DNA from: an uncultured Alphaproteobacteria bacterium
Lineage (GTDB): Bacteria > Pseudomonadota > Alphaproteobacteria > Rhodobacterales > Rhodobacteraceae
DNA length: 43,784 nt
Assembly: GCA_902524845.1 (NCBI GenBank)
Contig: CABZEW010000016.1
Coordinates: forward strand, 1-43,784
Direction: 5' to 3'
A model generated the notes under the pieces. The model saw only the letters and a program-made list of their open reading frames with translations. It was not told the DNA's origin and ran no database searches. This document shows, one piece after another, positions 23,821 through 31,938 of the stretch (its first letter is position 1; every line of letters begins with the position of its first letter). Both the position numbers and the translations under genes were made by a program.

Positions 23821-25101
23821 CTAAATTTTTTCCAATTTACACCAATCGGCTATGAATAATGCTATAGTCTTTGTGATTTTCCTTACGGAACTCAAACTCA
23901 CTCTTTCATCAAAACCGTGAATATTTTCTGAATATGGACCATATACCAAGCAGGGGCAATCGCCATACACCATAAACACTCTCGCATCGAGGTATGCTGG
24001 GCTGATAAAACTCTTCATATCACCTTCGTAGGCGAGAAAGTGAGCCTCCCCTAATACCTTCTCAGCATCTGTACCCTCCTCTAAAACATACCCTTTAGCA
24101 AAAAATCCATTCCACTCAATTTGGGGTGGGTTATTTGAGAGAAAAGCATCATTTAGAGAAGTTTCTCTAATACAACTTTCTATTTCCAACGATTTTTCCT
24201 TAGGGTCCCAGTCAGGAAAAATTGCAATTCGGCAGTCAAATTCACACCATGAGGGAACAGAGGAAGCCCAATCACCTCCCTTAATTTTTCCGACATTAAA
24301 ATTTATAGGGTGTTCAGTGTCCTTATAGTATTTAAAATTAGTCTTCTCTGCGTTCCAAGCCTCTTCAAGTTTTCTAAGTGCTTTAATTATAGGGAAGCAC
24401 GCTTCAATTGCATTTTGACCAGCTCCCGCTTCTCTTACGTGTACGGGCAATCCTTTTACACTTACTTTAAACCATAAAACGCCAACATTCCCTCTAACTA
24501 ATTTATCATCGACAGGTTCTGGGATAATTGCAGCTTCAGCATTATAGCCTCTAACCAAGCATGCTAGAGCGCCATTCCCAGTACATTCTTCCTCTACCAC
24601 TGATTGAATATGAACACGCGCAGCTGGTTGATAGCCTAGGTTTCTTATCGCATCCATAGCAAATATGTTTGCAACAATGCCCGCCTTCATATCTGCCCCT
24701 CCCCTCCCATACATCCAATCACCTTCAATTGCTGGGTCAAAGGGGTTGCGCGACCACATTTCATAAGGACCTTCAGGAACGACATCAATGTGTCCGTTAA
24801 GTATTAGAGATCTGCCTATCTCTTTTTTTGGTCTATGGGTGGCAACCACATTGATTGCATTTGAATAATCTACCTTTACTGGTGAAAAACCTGGATGATC
24901 CTTAATATCTTCGACATTTACCGTCCACCGATCAAGTGCGTAGTTTCGCTTCGTCAATTCATCAAAAAGAAAGTCTTGGGCTGTATGTTCCTGGCCGCGT
25001 AAAGACGGAAATTTAGTAAGCTTTTGTGTGAACCTTATTTGATCGTCAAACAGTTTATCAACTTCGGTATTAATTTTTTCTGAAAGTTCTGCTTCGATCA
25101 T
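23821..25101 (-). CDS. M20 family metallo-hydrolase (ArgE/DapE/ACY1-like)
   Basis: 426 residues. The di-zinc ligand set of M20 amidohydrolases is visible: H104 and D106 in 'NGHIDVVPE', D137 in 'YGRGGADMKAG', the catalytic/bridging pair E170-E171 in 'VVEEECTGNG', an acidic ligand in 'IIPEPVDD', and a C-terminal His in 'IHGFDERV'. A dimerisation insert lies between, as in acetylornithine deacetylase and succinyl-diaminopimelate desuccinylase. The annotation 'ArgE/DapE family deacylase' is safe; whether it serves biosynthesis or degrades N-acyl amino acids cannot be said. It stands alone, divergent from ung and converging on the GST gene. Confidence 0.9.
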   Translation of the reverse strand: MIEAELSEKINTEVDKLFDDQIRFTQKLTKFPSLRGQEHTAQDFLFDELTKRNYALDRWTVNVEDIKDHPGFSPVKVDYSNAINVVATHRPKKEIGRSLILNGHIDVVPEGPYEMWSRNPFDPAIEGDWMYGRGGADMKAGIVANIFAMDAIRNLGYQPAARVHIQSVVEEECTGNGALACLVRGYNAEAAIIPEPVDDKLVRGNVGVLWFKVSVKGLPVHVREAGAGQNAIEACFPIIKALRKLEEAWNAEKTNFKYYKDTEHPINFNVGKIKGGDWASSVPSWCEFDCRIAIFPDWDPKEKSLEIESCIRETSLNDAFLSNNPPQIEWNGFFAKGYVLEEGTDAEKVLGEAHFLAYEGDMKSFISPAYLDARVFMVYGDCPCLVYGPYSENIHGFDERVSLSSVRKITKTIALFIADWCKLEKI

Positions 25102-25154
25102 TCAAATAAGCTATTCCTGTAAATTGTTTATATAATAAACTATTAAATAAACAA

Positions 25155-25859
25155 ATGCATCTCAGTTTTAGTAAGGAGCCCAAGTTGCCGAGTATTAATA
25201 TTGAAGAAAGTTGGAGAAAGAGGCTTATCAAAGAATTCGAAAAACCTTATATGCGAGAGTTAAGTGCCTTTTTGAAAATGGAAAAAAAAGAGGGAAAGGA
25301 GATTTTTCCAATAGGCTCTGAGATCTTCTCGGCATTTAATTTTACTCCTTTTGAAAAAGTAAAAGTAGTGATCTTAGGCCAGGACCCCTATCATGGAAGA
25401 GGACAAGCGCATGGACTAAGCTTTTCTGTAAAGGAAGGAGTTCAGCCGCCTCCATCCCTTGAAAATATCTTCAAGGAATTAAAATCAGACATCGAATTGG
25501 CGCGGCCTAAATCAGGAAGTCTTGAAAAGTGGGCAGAGGAAGGCGTTCTTTTGTTAAATACCGTATTGACCGTTGAAAAGAGCAAACCGGCATCCCATCA
25601 GAGTAAGGGCTGGGAAACCTTTACTGACAAAGTGCTCTCGCTTTTAAATGAAGAAAAGTCACATTTAGTTTATATTTTATGGGGAAAAAAAGCGCAGGAA
25701 AAGGGAATGTTTTTAGACGGAGATGCAAATCTGATTATTAAAAGCGCTCATCCATCGCCGTACTCAGCTGCTAACGGCTTTTTTGATTCAAAACCATTTT
25801 CAAAAACAAATGAATATTTAAATGAGAATGGTATAGCCTCTATTAATTGGAAACTATGA
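25155..25859 (+). CDS. ung: Uracil-DNA glycosylase
   Basis: 234 residues, family 1 UDG length. It removes uracil from DNA to start base-excision repair. The water-activating loop 'GQDPYHG' (catalytic D77) is followed by 'QAHGLSFSV' and 'PPPSLENIFKEL'. The uracil-recognition and Pro-rich loops are 'GVLLLNTVLTVE' and 'VYILWGKKAQEKG'. The Leu-loop region 'SAHPSPYSAANGFFDSKPFSKTN' carries the conserved His. All key elements are present, so it should be active. The start codon has no strong ribosome site; a start a few codons later is possible. Confidence 0.96.
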   Translation: MHLSFSKEPKLPSINIEESWRKRLIKEFEKPYMRELSAFLKMEKKEGKEIFPIGSEIFSAFNFTPFEKVKVVILGQDPYHGRGQAHGLSFSVKEGVQPPPSLENIFKELKSDIELARPKSGSLEKWAEEGVLLLNTVLTVEKSKPASHQSKGWETFTDKVLSLLNEEKSHLVYILWGKKAQEKGMFLDGDANLIIKSAHPSPYSAANGFFDSKPFSKTNEYLNENGIASINWKL

Positions 25860-25920
25860 ATAAGAATTTAGATTTTTATCAACAAATGGTACTATGACTG
25901 AAAAAAAATAGGAGATAAAA

Positions 25921-26244
25921 ATGAAAATAATAGCCTTAGCAAAATATAATGAGTCAGCATGGAAAGGTATGATCGGAAGCAATTATGCAGAAAGAAGGAA
26001 AGTAATGGAAGCCGTTGTTAGTAGTGCTGGCGCAACACTTACAGATATGATGTTCACTCGCGGTCAATACGATATAGTAGTTACCTTCGAAGTTCCATCC
26101 GAAGATGTTGCTTTAGGTGCGGCCATTGCCGTTAATGCTAGCGGAGCAATCAAAGATCTAGTTACCCTTAGCGAAATTGATATAGATAGTGCTCTAAAAA
26201 CGGCAAAGAGTGTGGCTAGTGCCTATTCTCCTCCAGGAACCTGA
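25921..26244 (+). CDS. GYD domain protein
   Basis: 107 residues. The defining stretch is 'GQYDIVVTFEVPSEDVALGAAIAVNASG', with Gly-Gln-Tyr-Asp in place of the usual Gly-x-Tyr-Asp, followed by 'GAIKDLVTLSEID'. It is a small dimeric alpha/beta-barrel-type protein of unknown biochemical role. The ribosome site AGGAG is 6-7 nt upstream. It is a single-gene unit between ung and the convergent alkB gene, whose stop codon is only one base away. Confidence 0.85.
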   Translation: MKIIALAKYNESAWKGMIGSNYAERRKVMEAVVSSAGATLTDMMFTRGQYDIVVTFEVPSEDVALGAAIAVNASGAIKDLVTLSEIDIDSALKTAKSVASAYSPPGT

Positions 26245-26245
26245 T

Positions 26246-27361
26246 TTAAAGGCTTTCTGACCACTCTTGTAATTCTGGATAAAATCGTTTTCTCCACTCT
26301 AAGACCTTTGGATTCATAACTTTCATCCAAAATTGTGGTATTAAACTCAAGAGTACCATCAAAGGGTAGCCAAAAGGTAACTGAGGCGCATCATCTACAC
26401 CATATGATCGAAGGTGTTGATATTTTTTATTTGGCCTTGCGTGATGATCTGAATGCTTCTGAAGATTGATTAACAGCAGGTTACTTGCGTGGTCATTAGC
26501 ATTCCAACTGTGGTGTGGCCGAGTAGGCTCGAATTTTCCATTGTCTAATTTCTGTCTGACAAGACCGTAATGCTCGATGTAATTTACGACCTCCAAATGT
26601 AGTACAGCGACCAAAGCTTGTACGAAGAAACAGAGAGCGCCGAGTAACCCTCCGATTGTGATAGCTAAAAATAAAAAGAAAAACATAAGACCAAAGTAGA
26701 TAAAAAAAGGATTTTGAAAGTCCCAGAATGGTAAATTTTTCTTCTGTAAAAGCTCCTTTTCTGTGTTCCAAGAGGACAAAAAACATTCGGGTATAACACG
26801 GATAAAAAATCGATAAAAGTTTTCTCCATATCTTGCGGTGACCGCGTCGTTGCGTGTTCCAACATACCTATGATGAACGAGAACGTGTTCAGTTCTAAAG
26901 TGACCATACAGCGCCATGCCCATCAGGAGATCGGATAAAAATCTCTCAAACCTTGTTTTTTGATGCATAAGCTCATGTGCAAAGACAATTCCAACTGCAC
27001 CTGATATTATGCCTTGAACTATCATAAGGAAAAATGCTTCGAGACCACTGAGATGGTCAAACATAAATATTGTAATCAAACTGCCAAATATCAAAAAGAA
27101 TTGAATGGGAACCCAACCATAAATAATATATTTATAGCGATTCTCCGATACACCGCTACCCTCAATGGGCTTTATTAGCTTCTTTCCTATTAACGCATCA
27201 AAAAATGTGATAACGACATACCCAAATATTGGCACAAGAAGTATTGTCCAACCTCCAAATATCCAGGAGATCATCATTAATGGCGCAAAAATATAAGGAA
27301 GACCAAACTGGAATGCTGGCGTTATCTCACTTGTAAAATTTTCTGTAGCTGCTTTATTCAT
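26246..27361 (-). CDS. alkB: AlkB-type membrane di-iron alkane monooxygenase
   Basis: 371 residues with about six transmembrane helices. All histidine clusters of the AlkB family are present: 'HELMHQ' (129-134), 'EHVLVHHRYVGTRNDA' (158-173), 'VNYIEHYGL' and 'LQKHSDHHA'. These bind the di-iron centre that hydroxylates the terminal carbon of medium-chain alkanes with O2 and electrons from rubredoxin. No rubredoxin or rubredoxin reductase gene is in the window, so redox partners must be elsewhere. Related enzymes (xylene monooxygenase, other hydrophobic hydroxylases) cannot be fully excluded, but the 'NYIEHYGL' and 'LQKHSDHHA' motifs favour AlkB. Transcribed alone. Confidence 0.9.
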   Translation of the reverse strand: MNKAATENFTSEITPAFQFGLPYIFAPLMMISWIFGGWTILLVPIFGYVVITFFDALIGKKLIKPIEGSGVSENRYKYIIYGWVPIQFFLIFGSLITIFMFDHLSGLEAFFLMIVQGIISGAVGIVFAHELMHQKTRFERFLSDLLMGMALYGHFRTEHVLVHHRYVGTRNDAVTARYGENFYRFFIRVIPECFLSSWNTEKELLQKKNLPFWDFQNPFFIYFGLMFFFLFLAITIGGLLGALCFFVQALVAVLHLEVVNYIEHYGLVRQKLDNGKFEPTRPHHSWNANDHASNLLLINLQKHSDHHARPNKKYQHLRSYGVDDAPQLPFGYPLMVLLSLIPQFWMKVMNPKVLEWRKRFYPELQEWSESL

Positions 27362-27389
27362 CTTTCCCCTACGTAGAGATAAAAACTAT

Positions 27390-27419
27390 TTGGTTAATTT
27401 CAAGGAAAACACTTATACT
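27390..27419 (+). promoter_or_regulatory. Candidate sigma-70 promoter of the cupin gene
   Basis: TTGGTT at 27390-27395 as -35 (weak) and TATACT at 27414-27419 as -10 (one mismatch) are spaced by 18 nt. They lie about 57 nt before the cupin ATG in the divergent alkB/cupin gap. Confidence 0.35.
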
Positions 27420-27475
27420 ACAGTTTAACAAAAATCACTATTAAGTTTTGCATCTGAACTAAAAAAGGAGAAACC

Positions 27476-27841
27476 ATGAGTACAGTAATGAAGAAATCAT
27501 TTGATAATCCAGATGAAGTGCGCGCGCCTGATAAGGCTAAGGTATCTGTTTGTGATCTAGGAGGAATAGCTGCGGCAAAGCTCGTTCTTCAGCCAGGATG
27601 GAGTTGGGAAACGTGTGTCAAACCGATGGTTGGAGGGGAAAGTTGTCAAGCAAAACACGTTGGTACTGTTATATCTGGCCAAATGGCGGCCAAACACAAT
27701 GACGGAACAGAACAGGTTTTTGGGCCTGGTGACGTTTATATCATTGAACCTGGTCACAATGGTTGGGTAGTAGGTGACGAAGAAGTAGTAGCGTTCGAAT
27801 TTAACTCAACCGCAGCACAAACATACGCGAAGACCGATTAA
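27476..27841 (+). CDS. Small single-domain cupin
   Basis: 121 residues. One cupin barrel: 'KLVLQPGWSWETCV', then 'CQAKHVGTVISGQMAAKHNDGTEQVFGPGDVYIIEPGHNGWVVGDE'. The first cupin motif has a single His (in 'AKHVG') instead of the usual His-x-His, and the second motif ends in 'PGHNGWVV'. Metal binding may therefore be reduced. AAGGAG lies 6 nt before the ATG. Function unknown; such cupins are often stress or small-molecule-sensing proteins. An imperfect stem-loop follows its stop codon. Confidence 0.8.
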   Translation: MSTVMKKSFDNPDEVRAPDKAKVSVCDLGGIAAAKLVLQPGWSWETCVKPMVGGESCQAKHVGTVISGQMAAKHNDGTEQVFGPGDVYIIEPGHNGWVVGDEEVVAFEFNSTAAQTYAKTD

Positions 27842-27879
27842 GCGACTTATAATTTTTAATAAATCTGGGCAGAGTCGCT
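27841..27879. repeat. Hairpin after the cupin gene
   Basis: AGCGACT (27841-27847) and AGTCGCT (27873-27879) are exact inverted repeats with a 25-nt AT-rich loop. A run of A, not T, follows on the plus strand, so it is not a standard terminator. It may stabilise the cupin mRNA end. Confidence 0.3.
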
Positions 27880-27905
27880 AAAAAATCATTTAAGTTGAGT
27901 TTTAT

Positions 27906-28544
27906 ATGTCTAATAATCCAATTGATTTTTACGTCGATATAAAAAGTCCTTATGCTTACTTGGCTTTAGACCCTGCAATTAAAATATTTGATCAATTAAG
28001 CTTAAAGTGGAATTTATGGCCCTACACACTCGATATTGCGGACTATCTAGGAAGTGCGACAGTCAACAGTGAGGGGAAAATAATGTCTTCAGATAGAACA
28101 CCTCATCAGTGGCGGAGAGTAAAGTATTCCTACATGGATTGCAGAAGGATGGCTAATCTACAAGGGAAGACAATTTTAGGAACTCAAAAAATTTGGGATA
28201 GCTCCTTATTTTCTATGGCTCATTTGTGGATCAAAGAAAAATCGGAAAAAACTTTGTTGCCTTTTTTGCGCGAGTCTTTTCAACTTTTTTGGAAAAGAGA
28301 GCTAGACATAGAAAATGAAAGGGTAATTTTAAATTTAATCGACAAATTTCAACTTGATAGCGCTGATTTCACATCTTGGAAGAGCAATAATCAAAATTGC
28401 GTGACCTCTTTAATGGATAGCGCACTATCTATGGGAATATTTGGAGTTCCAACCTTTGTCTTTGAAAAAGAAATATTTTGGGGAAGTGAAAAATTAGCTC
28501 TTATAAGTGCGAGAGTTACGGGAGATTACTCAGCTTTAACTTGA
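27906..28544 (+). CDS. DsbA-fold 2-hydroxychromene-2-carboxylate isomerase-like protein (kappa-GST family)
   Basis: 212 residues. 'IDFYVDIKSPYAYLALDPA' at the N-terminus is the HCCA-isomerase/kappa-GST signature: Ser-Pro-Tyr-x-Tyr replaces the Cys-x-x-Cys of DsbA. Near the C-terminus 'SMGIFGVPTFVFEKEIFWGSEKL' is the conserved cis-Pro loop. Characterised relatives isomerise aromatic ring-cleavage products with glutathione. Without other aromatic-degradation genes nearby, the substrate is open. Cytosolic. It follows the cupin gene by 64 bp on the same strand. Confidence 0.85.
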   Translation: MSNNPIDFYVDIKSPYAYLALDPAIKIFDQLSLKWNLWPYTLDIADYLGSATVNSEGKIMSSDRTPHQWRRVKYSYMDCRRMANLQGKTILGTQKIWDSSLFSMAHLWIKEKSEKTLLPFLRESFQLFWKRELDIENERVILNLIDKFQLDSADFTSWKSNNQNCVTSLMDSALSMGIFGVPTFVFEKEIFWGSEKLALISARVTGDYSALT

Positions 28545-28707
28545 GTTTTTTCAACCCTTTTTTAGTGGCCAAAGTCCCTTATTGATGCGAAAAAGACAAA
28601 CCAGTAAAATCTAAGCTTTGCGTACACCCCTTTTTGTGATTTGAGTAATTCGTACTTTTCTAACCCACATTTTGTTTTTATAAAATAATTCATAAAAGTC
28701 TCATTCA

Positions 28708-29313
28708 TTATCTATTTTGGTAAAGTTCACGTTCGTACATTTCTATAATGTCATTTTCTTGTTTTATTTCACAATTTAATCCAGTTTGGTCTTCAATCAT
28801 TTCATAAAGCGTTGGTATGGGTCTTTTGTCAGGCCAGCTTTCAGGTTTCCAAAGACTTGATCGAAGCAGTGCCTTGCCGCAATGCAGAAATACTTTCGTT
28901 GGCTTGATTACAGTAACTGTCTTTGGGAGGTTAGATTTCAATTGATGCTTTTCAAGGACTTTCGGGTCTTTTGATATAGTTGCCTTTCCTTGCACCCTAA
29001 GTGTTTCACTAACTTTTGGAATGAAAAATATTAGAGATACAATTAAGTTTTTGGAAATGTTTAAAAGCCCATCAATCCTATTATTTCCAGGTCTATCTGC
29101 TATTTCGATACGATCCTCAGATAAAACTTTTACAAAACCTTTGGGATCGCCTTTGGGAGAGAGATCTATATCCTCACCATCAAAAGTCCCCATGACCAGA
29201 AAATTAGACGCTTTTATGAAGCTGACACTGTGTTGATCCAAGCTTTTCATAACCTTTGCAGACGCTTTTTCGGTGGCAGGACCATAAAGATTTCTTAATT
29301 GACTTTCATCCAT
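28708..29313 (-). CDS. PPOX-type FMN-dependent flavoprotein
   Basis: 201 residues from the ATG at 29313. A GTG at 29379 would add 22 residues with no ribosome site. The split-barrel pyridoxamine-phosphate-oxidase-like core is clear: 'FIKASNFLVMGTFDGEDIDLSPKGDPKGFVKVL', 'ADRPGNNRIDGLLNI' and 'LRVQGKATISKDP'. The C-terminal 'LHCGKALLRSSLWKPESW' is characteristic of the MSMEG_1061-like subgroup. Such proteins bind FMN or F420 and reduce small molecules. True PdxH is excluded by sequence outside the core. It is divergent from the MAPEG gene. The 163-bp gap after its stop (28545-28707) shows no gene or clear hairpin. Confidence 0.8.
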   Translation of the reverse strand: MDESQLRNLYGPATEKASAKVMKSLDQHSVSFIKASNFLVMGTFDGEDIDLSPKGDPKGFVKVLSEDRIEIADRPGNNRIDGLLNISKNLIVSLIFFIPKVSETLRVQGKATISKDPKVLEKHQLKSNLPKTVTVIKPTKVFLHCGKALLRSSLWKPESWPDKRPIPTLYEMIEDQTGLNCEIKQENDIIEMYERELYQNR

Positions 29314-29392
29314 AGTAAATTTTTTGTAGTTGAAACCGTTTTGTAATAAGCTATTTTCAAACAAGTAATGGAAAAACACAAGAGGTAAGAAA

Positions 29393-29785
29393 ATGAGCGT
29401 TGAATTATACTATATGTGTCTCTACGGACTTTTGATCATAGCAACTACCCTTGTCCAACAGCTTACTAGCATGGTAAACGTTGGAATTATGCCCGTGTTT
29501 AGCAGTCGGGAAGGCGTAAAATTTTCAGGTATGACTGCACGATTAGAGCGGGCAATTCTAAATTGCGTGATTGCATTAGCGATGATAGCTCCAGCAATCC
29601 TAGTACTTATGATGACCGAAACCAGTAATGTGAATACTGTACTAGCCGTTCAAGTTTTCTTTTGGGCCCGTCTTGTTTACGTGATTGCATACGGTTTGAA
29701 TATTATCGGCGTAAGGTCTGGGGGTTGGGTTACAAGTTTGCTGAGCATCTTATATTTGTATTGGTCAGCGATGTCGATCAGCTAA
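29393..29785 (+). CDS. MAPEG-family membrane protein
   Basis: 130 residues with four hydrophobic helices. 'GMTARLERAILNCVIALAMIAPAILVLM' is the MAPEG signature region, in which the Arg-x-x-Arg-Ala and Asn are conserved. 'FFWARLVYVIAYGLNI' in helix 3-4 also fits ('ARxxY..aY'). Eukaryotic MAPEG members are glutathione transferases or leukotriene synthases; bacterial ones are mostly uncharacterised. Its presence with several soluble GSTs suggests glutathione-linked detoxification. AGAGG-type ribosome site close to the ATG. It lies 37 bp before the M32 carboxypeptidase gene. Confidence 0.82.
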   Translation: MSVELYYMCLYGLLIIATTLVQQLTSMVNVGIMPVFSSREGVKFSGMTARLERAILNCVIALAMIAPAILVLMMTETSNVNTVLAVQVFFWARLVYVIAYGLNIIGVRSGGWVTSLLSILYLYWSAMSIS

Positions 29786-29822
29786 CTTTTTGAAAATAGC
29801 CAATTAGAGAACAGAGAGCTTT

Positions 29823-31295
29823 ATGGAAGCCATAGATAAGCTGATCAGTTATAATAAAACGACTGGTTTACTTCAATCCGTAGCTGGTAGAAATGCCTGG
29901 GATCAGGAGACCATGATGCCATCTAAGAGTGGCGGCTCTCGGGCGATGGAGATGGGTGCACTTGAAGAAGTTATTCACGATAGAAAAAAAAATTCGAAAG
30001 TGGGAAAATTATTGGAAGAAGCCGAACCTAAAACTCCCTTCCAAAAAAGAGCTTACACGCTAATAAAAAGAGACTTTGATAGAGCGGTAGCTATACCGAG
30101 CAAACTCGCTTCTAATTTAGCAACAACCACATCCTTAGCTCAAATGGCCTGGCAAAAAGCTAGACTAAATAGTGATTTTTCTGAGTTTTCACCGCATTTG
30201 AAGAAGGTAATTGATTTAAAGAGAGAAGAGGCATCCCTTCTGTCTCCAAGTGGAGATTTATATGATGGGTTAATAAATGATTACGAATTTGGAATGACAA
30301 AAAAAGAGACCGCCAGTATTTTTGAAGAAATGAAGCCAAGACTTATAGATTTGCGGCAGAGAATAAGCGAGGCAAAACTTTCTAAACCTGTATTAGAAGG
30401 CGACTTTAATACTGAAAAACAATTAAAACTCGCCCATGAAATAGCAAAGACATTCTTCTATGACTTTGATAGAGGAAGGATTGATATCGTAGCGCATCCT
30501 TTTTGTTCAGGTGGTGGAGATGATGTGCGCATTACTACCCGAGTCGATAGGAAGGACCCATTTAACTGTTTATATAGTACTATTCACGAAGTAGGGCACG
30601 CATGCTATGAGCAAAACGTATCCTCAGACTTTTTACACTCGCCTCTCGGTTCTGGCGTATCTTTAGGCATTCACGAGAGTCAGTCTAGGATATTTGAGAA
30701 CCAAATAGGAAGGTCTAGGCAATTCACTAGGTGGCTGTTCAAAAAAATGAAAAGCTATTTTGGAGAATTTGGTATTAAAGATGAGGAAGAATTCTACCGT
30801 TTAGTTAATAAGGTTGAAACTGGTTTTATTAGAACTGAGGCAGACGAAGTACACTATAATCTACATATTATGCTTCGCTTTGAGCTCGAAGTAGAGGTAA
30901 TTGGAAAAAATTTGGAAGTTCCGGATTTGCCGGAAGCCTGGAATTCAAAATTCAAGGAATATTTTGACCGTGACGTTGAAAAATCCTCTGATGGTATTCT
31001 CCAGGACGTTCATTGGTCGATCGGTGCATTTGGATATTTTCCAACCTATACTTTAGGTAACTTAAATGCCGGTTGTTTATTTGAAAAGATGCAAAAAGAT
31101 ATCCCTGGTCTTGCAGACAGATTTGAGAAAGGTGACGTGTCATTAGCAACCACTTGGTTAACAGAGAACATACATCAGCATGGGAGCCTATACGAACCGG
31201 CTGACCTAATCAAAAAAGCTACAGGAAAGGCTTTTACCCCTGAGCCCTTTTTAAATTATTTAGACGAAAAGTTTTCTGATATCTACGGGATCTAA
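29823..31295 (+). CDS. M32 metallocarboxypeptidase (Taq-type)
   Basis: 490 residues, full length for the M32 family. Zinc site 'HEVGH' at 255-259 in 'TIHEVGHACYEQN'. Family-specific segments are 'HPFCSGGGDDVRITTRVD', 'GSGVSLGIHESQSRIFENQIGRS', 'EADEVHYNLHIMLRFELE' and 'DVHWSIGAFGYFPTYTLGNLNA'. It removes C-terminal amino acids from peptides in the cytoplasm. All catalytic elements are intact. The gene may be co-transcribed with MAPEG. Its stop overlaps the convergent yajQ stop by 4 nt. Confidence 0.95.
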   Translation: MEAIDKLISYNKTTGLLQSVAGRNAWDQETMMPSKSGGSRAMEMGALEEVIHDRKKNSKVGKLLEEAEPKTPFQKRAYTLIKRDFDRAVAIPSKLASNLATTTSLAQMAWQKARLNSDFSEFSPHLKKVIDLKREEASLLSPSGDLYDGLINDYEFGMTKKETASIFEEMKPRLIDLRQRISEAKLSKPVLEGDFNTEKQLKLAHEIAKTFFYDFDRGRIDIVAHPFCSGGGDDVRITTRVDRKDPFNCLYSTIHEVGHACYEQNVSSDFLHSPLGSGVSLGIHESQSRIFENQIGRSRQFTRWLFKKMKSYFGEFGIKDEEEFYRLVNKVETGFIRTEADEVHYNLHIMLRFELEVEVIGKNLEVPDLPEAWNSKFKEYFDRDVEKSSDGILQDVHWSIGAFGYFPTYTLGNLNAGCLFEKMQKDIPGLADRFEKGDVSLATTWLTENIHQHGSLYEPADLIKKATGKAFTPEPFLNYLDEKFSDIYGI

Positions 31296-31777
31296 TCTCT
31301 AAAATTTATAAATTGTAAAGGAAGAGGTAAATCAAGCTTTTTTGCTAACGAAATAACTTCCTGAAGACTATCTTTCTTTTGCCCTGAAACCCTAAGCTCA
31401 TTACCTTGTATTTTTACCTGAACTTTTAGCTTACTCTGCTTGACAGAAGAAATAATTTTCTTTGATGTGTCTTGTTCAATCCCCTCCAGCAAATCATAGT
31501 TTTGCCTCACTCGATTACCTGAAGCGCTTTCCGTAGATTTAACTTTGAGGGCCTTAGGGTCTATACCCCTTTTAACAAAATGACCTATTAAAAGTTCATT
31601 AACTTGCTTTGCTTTCAAGTCATCTTCTGTTTCTACAGTTAACGAGTTTTCATTTCTCTCAATATCAGTCTTCGAACCTTTAAAATCATATCGCTGGTTG
31701 ATCTCTTTACTAGCATTAAAAATCGCATTCTCAACTTCCTGCATATCCAATTTACTTACAATATCAAAACTAGGCAT
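31292..31777 (-). CDS. yajQ: YajQ-family nucleotide-binding protein
   Basis: 161 residues, near-universal family length. It begins 'MPSFDIVSKLDMQEVENAI' and continues 'EINQRYDFKGSKTDIE', 'KGIDPKALKV'-like sequence ('RGIDPKALKV'), 'RQNYDLLEGIEQDTSKKI' and 'VQIQGNELRVSG'-like sequence. YajQ homologues bind nucleotides; in Xanthomonas a relative binds cyclic di-GMP and acts as a transcription co-regulator. Which applies here is unknown. It ends inside the stop of the M32 gene on the other strand. Confidence 0.95.
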   Translation of the reverse strand: MPSFDIVSKLDMQEVENAIFNASKEINQRYDFKGSKTDIERNENSLTVETEDDLKAKQVNELLIGHFVKRGIDPKALKVKSTESASGNRVRQNYDLLEGIEQDTSKKIISSVKQSKLKVQVKIQGNELRVSGQKKDSLQEVISLAKKLDLPLPLQFINFRD

Positions 31778-31938
31778 TTCCTCTTAACTCCCTTGACCAC
31801 AAAATAAATTGCTTTGTTGTTATTTTACAATAAATGAACCCTAAATTTAACTCATATTTAGATTCGGAAAAAATTACAATATTTTTAAGTTTCACAATGA
31901 TGTATGATACAAACTTCGAGTAGAGCCGGATAATAATA

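Noticed and set aside
28545-28707. 163-bp gap after the HCCA-isomerase-like gene
   Set aside because: Searched for small ORFs, terminators and palindromes; only T-runs without a stable stem were seen.
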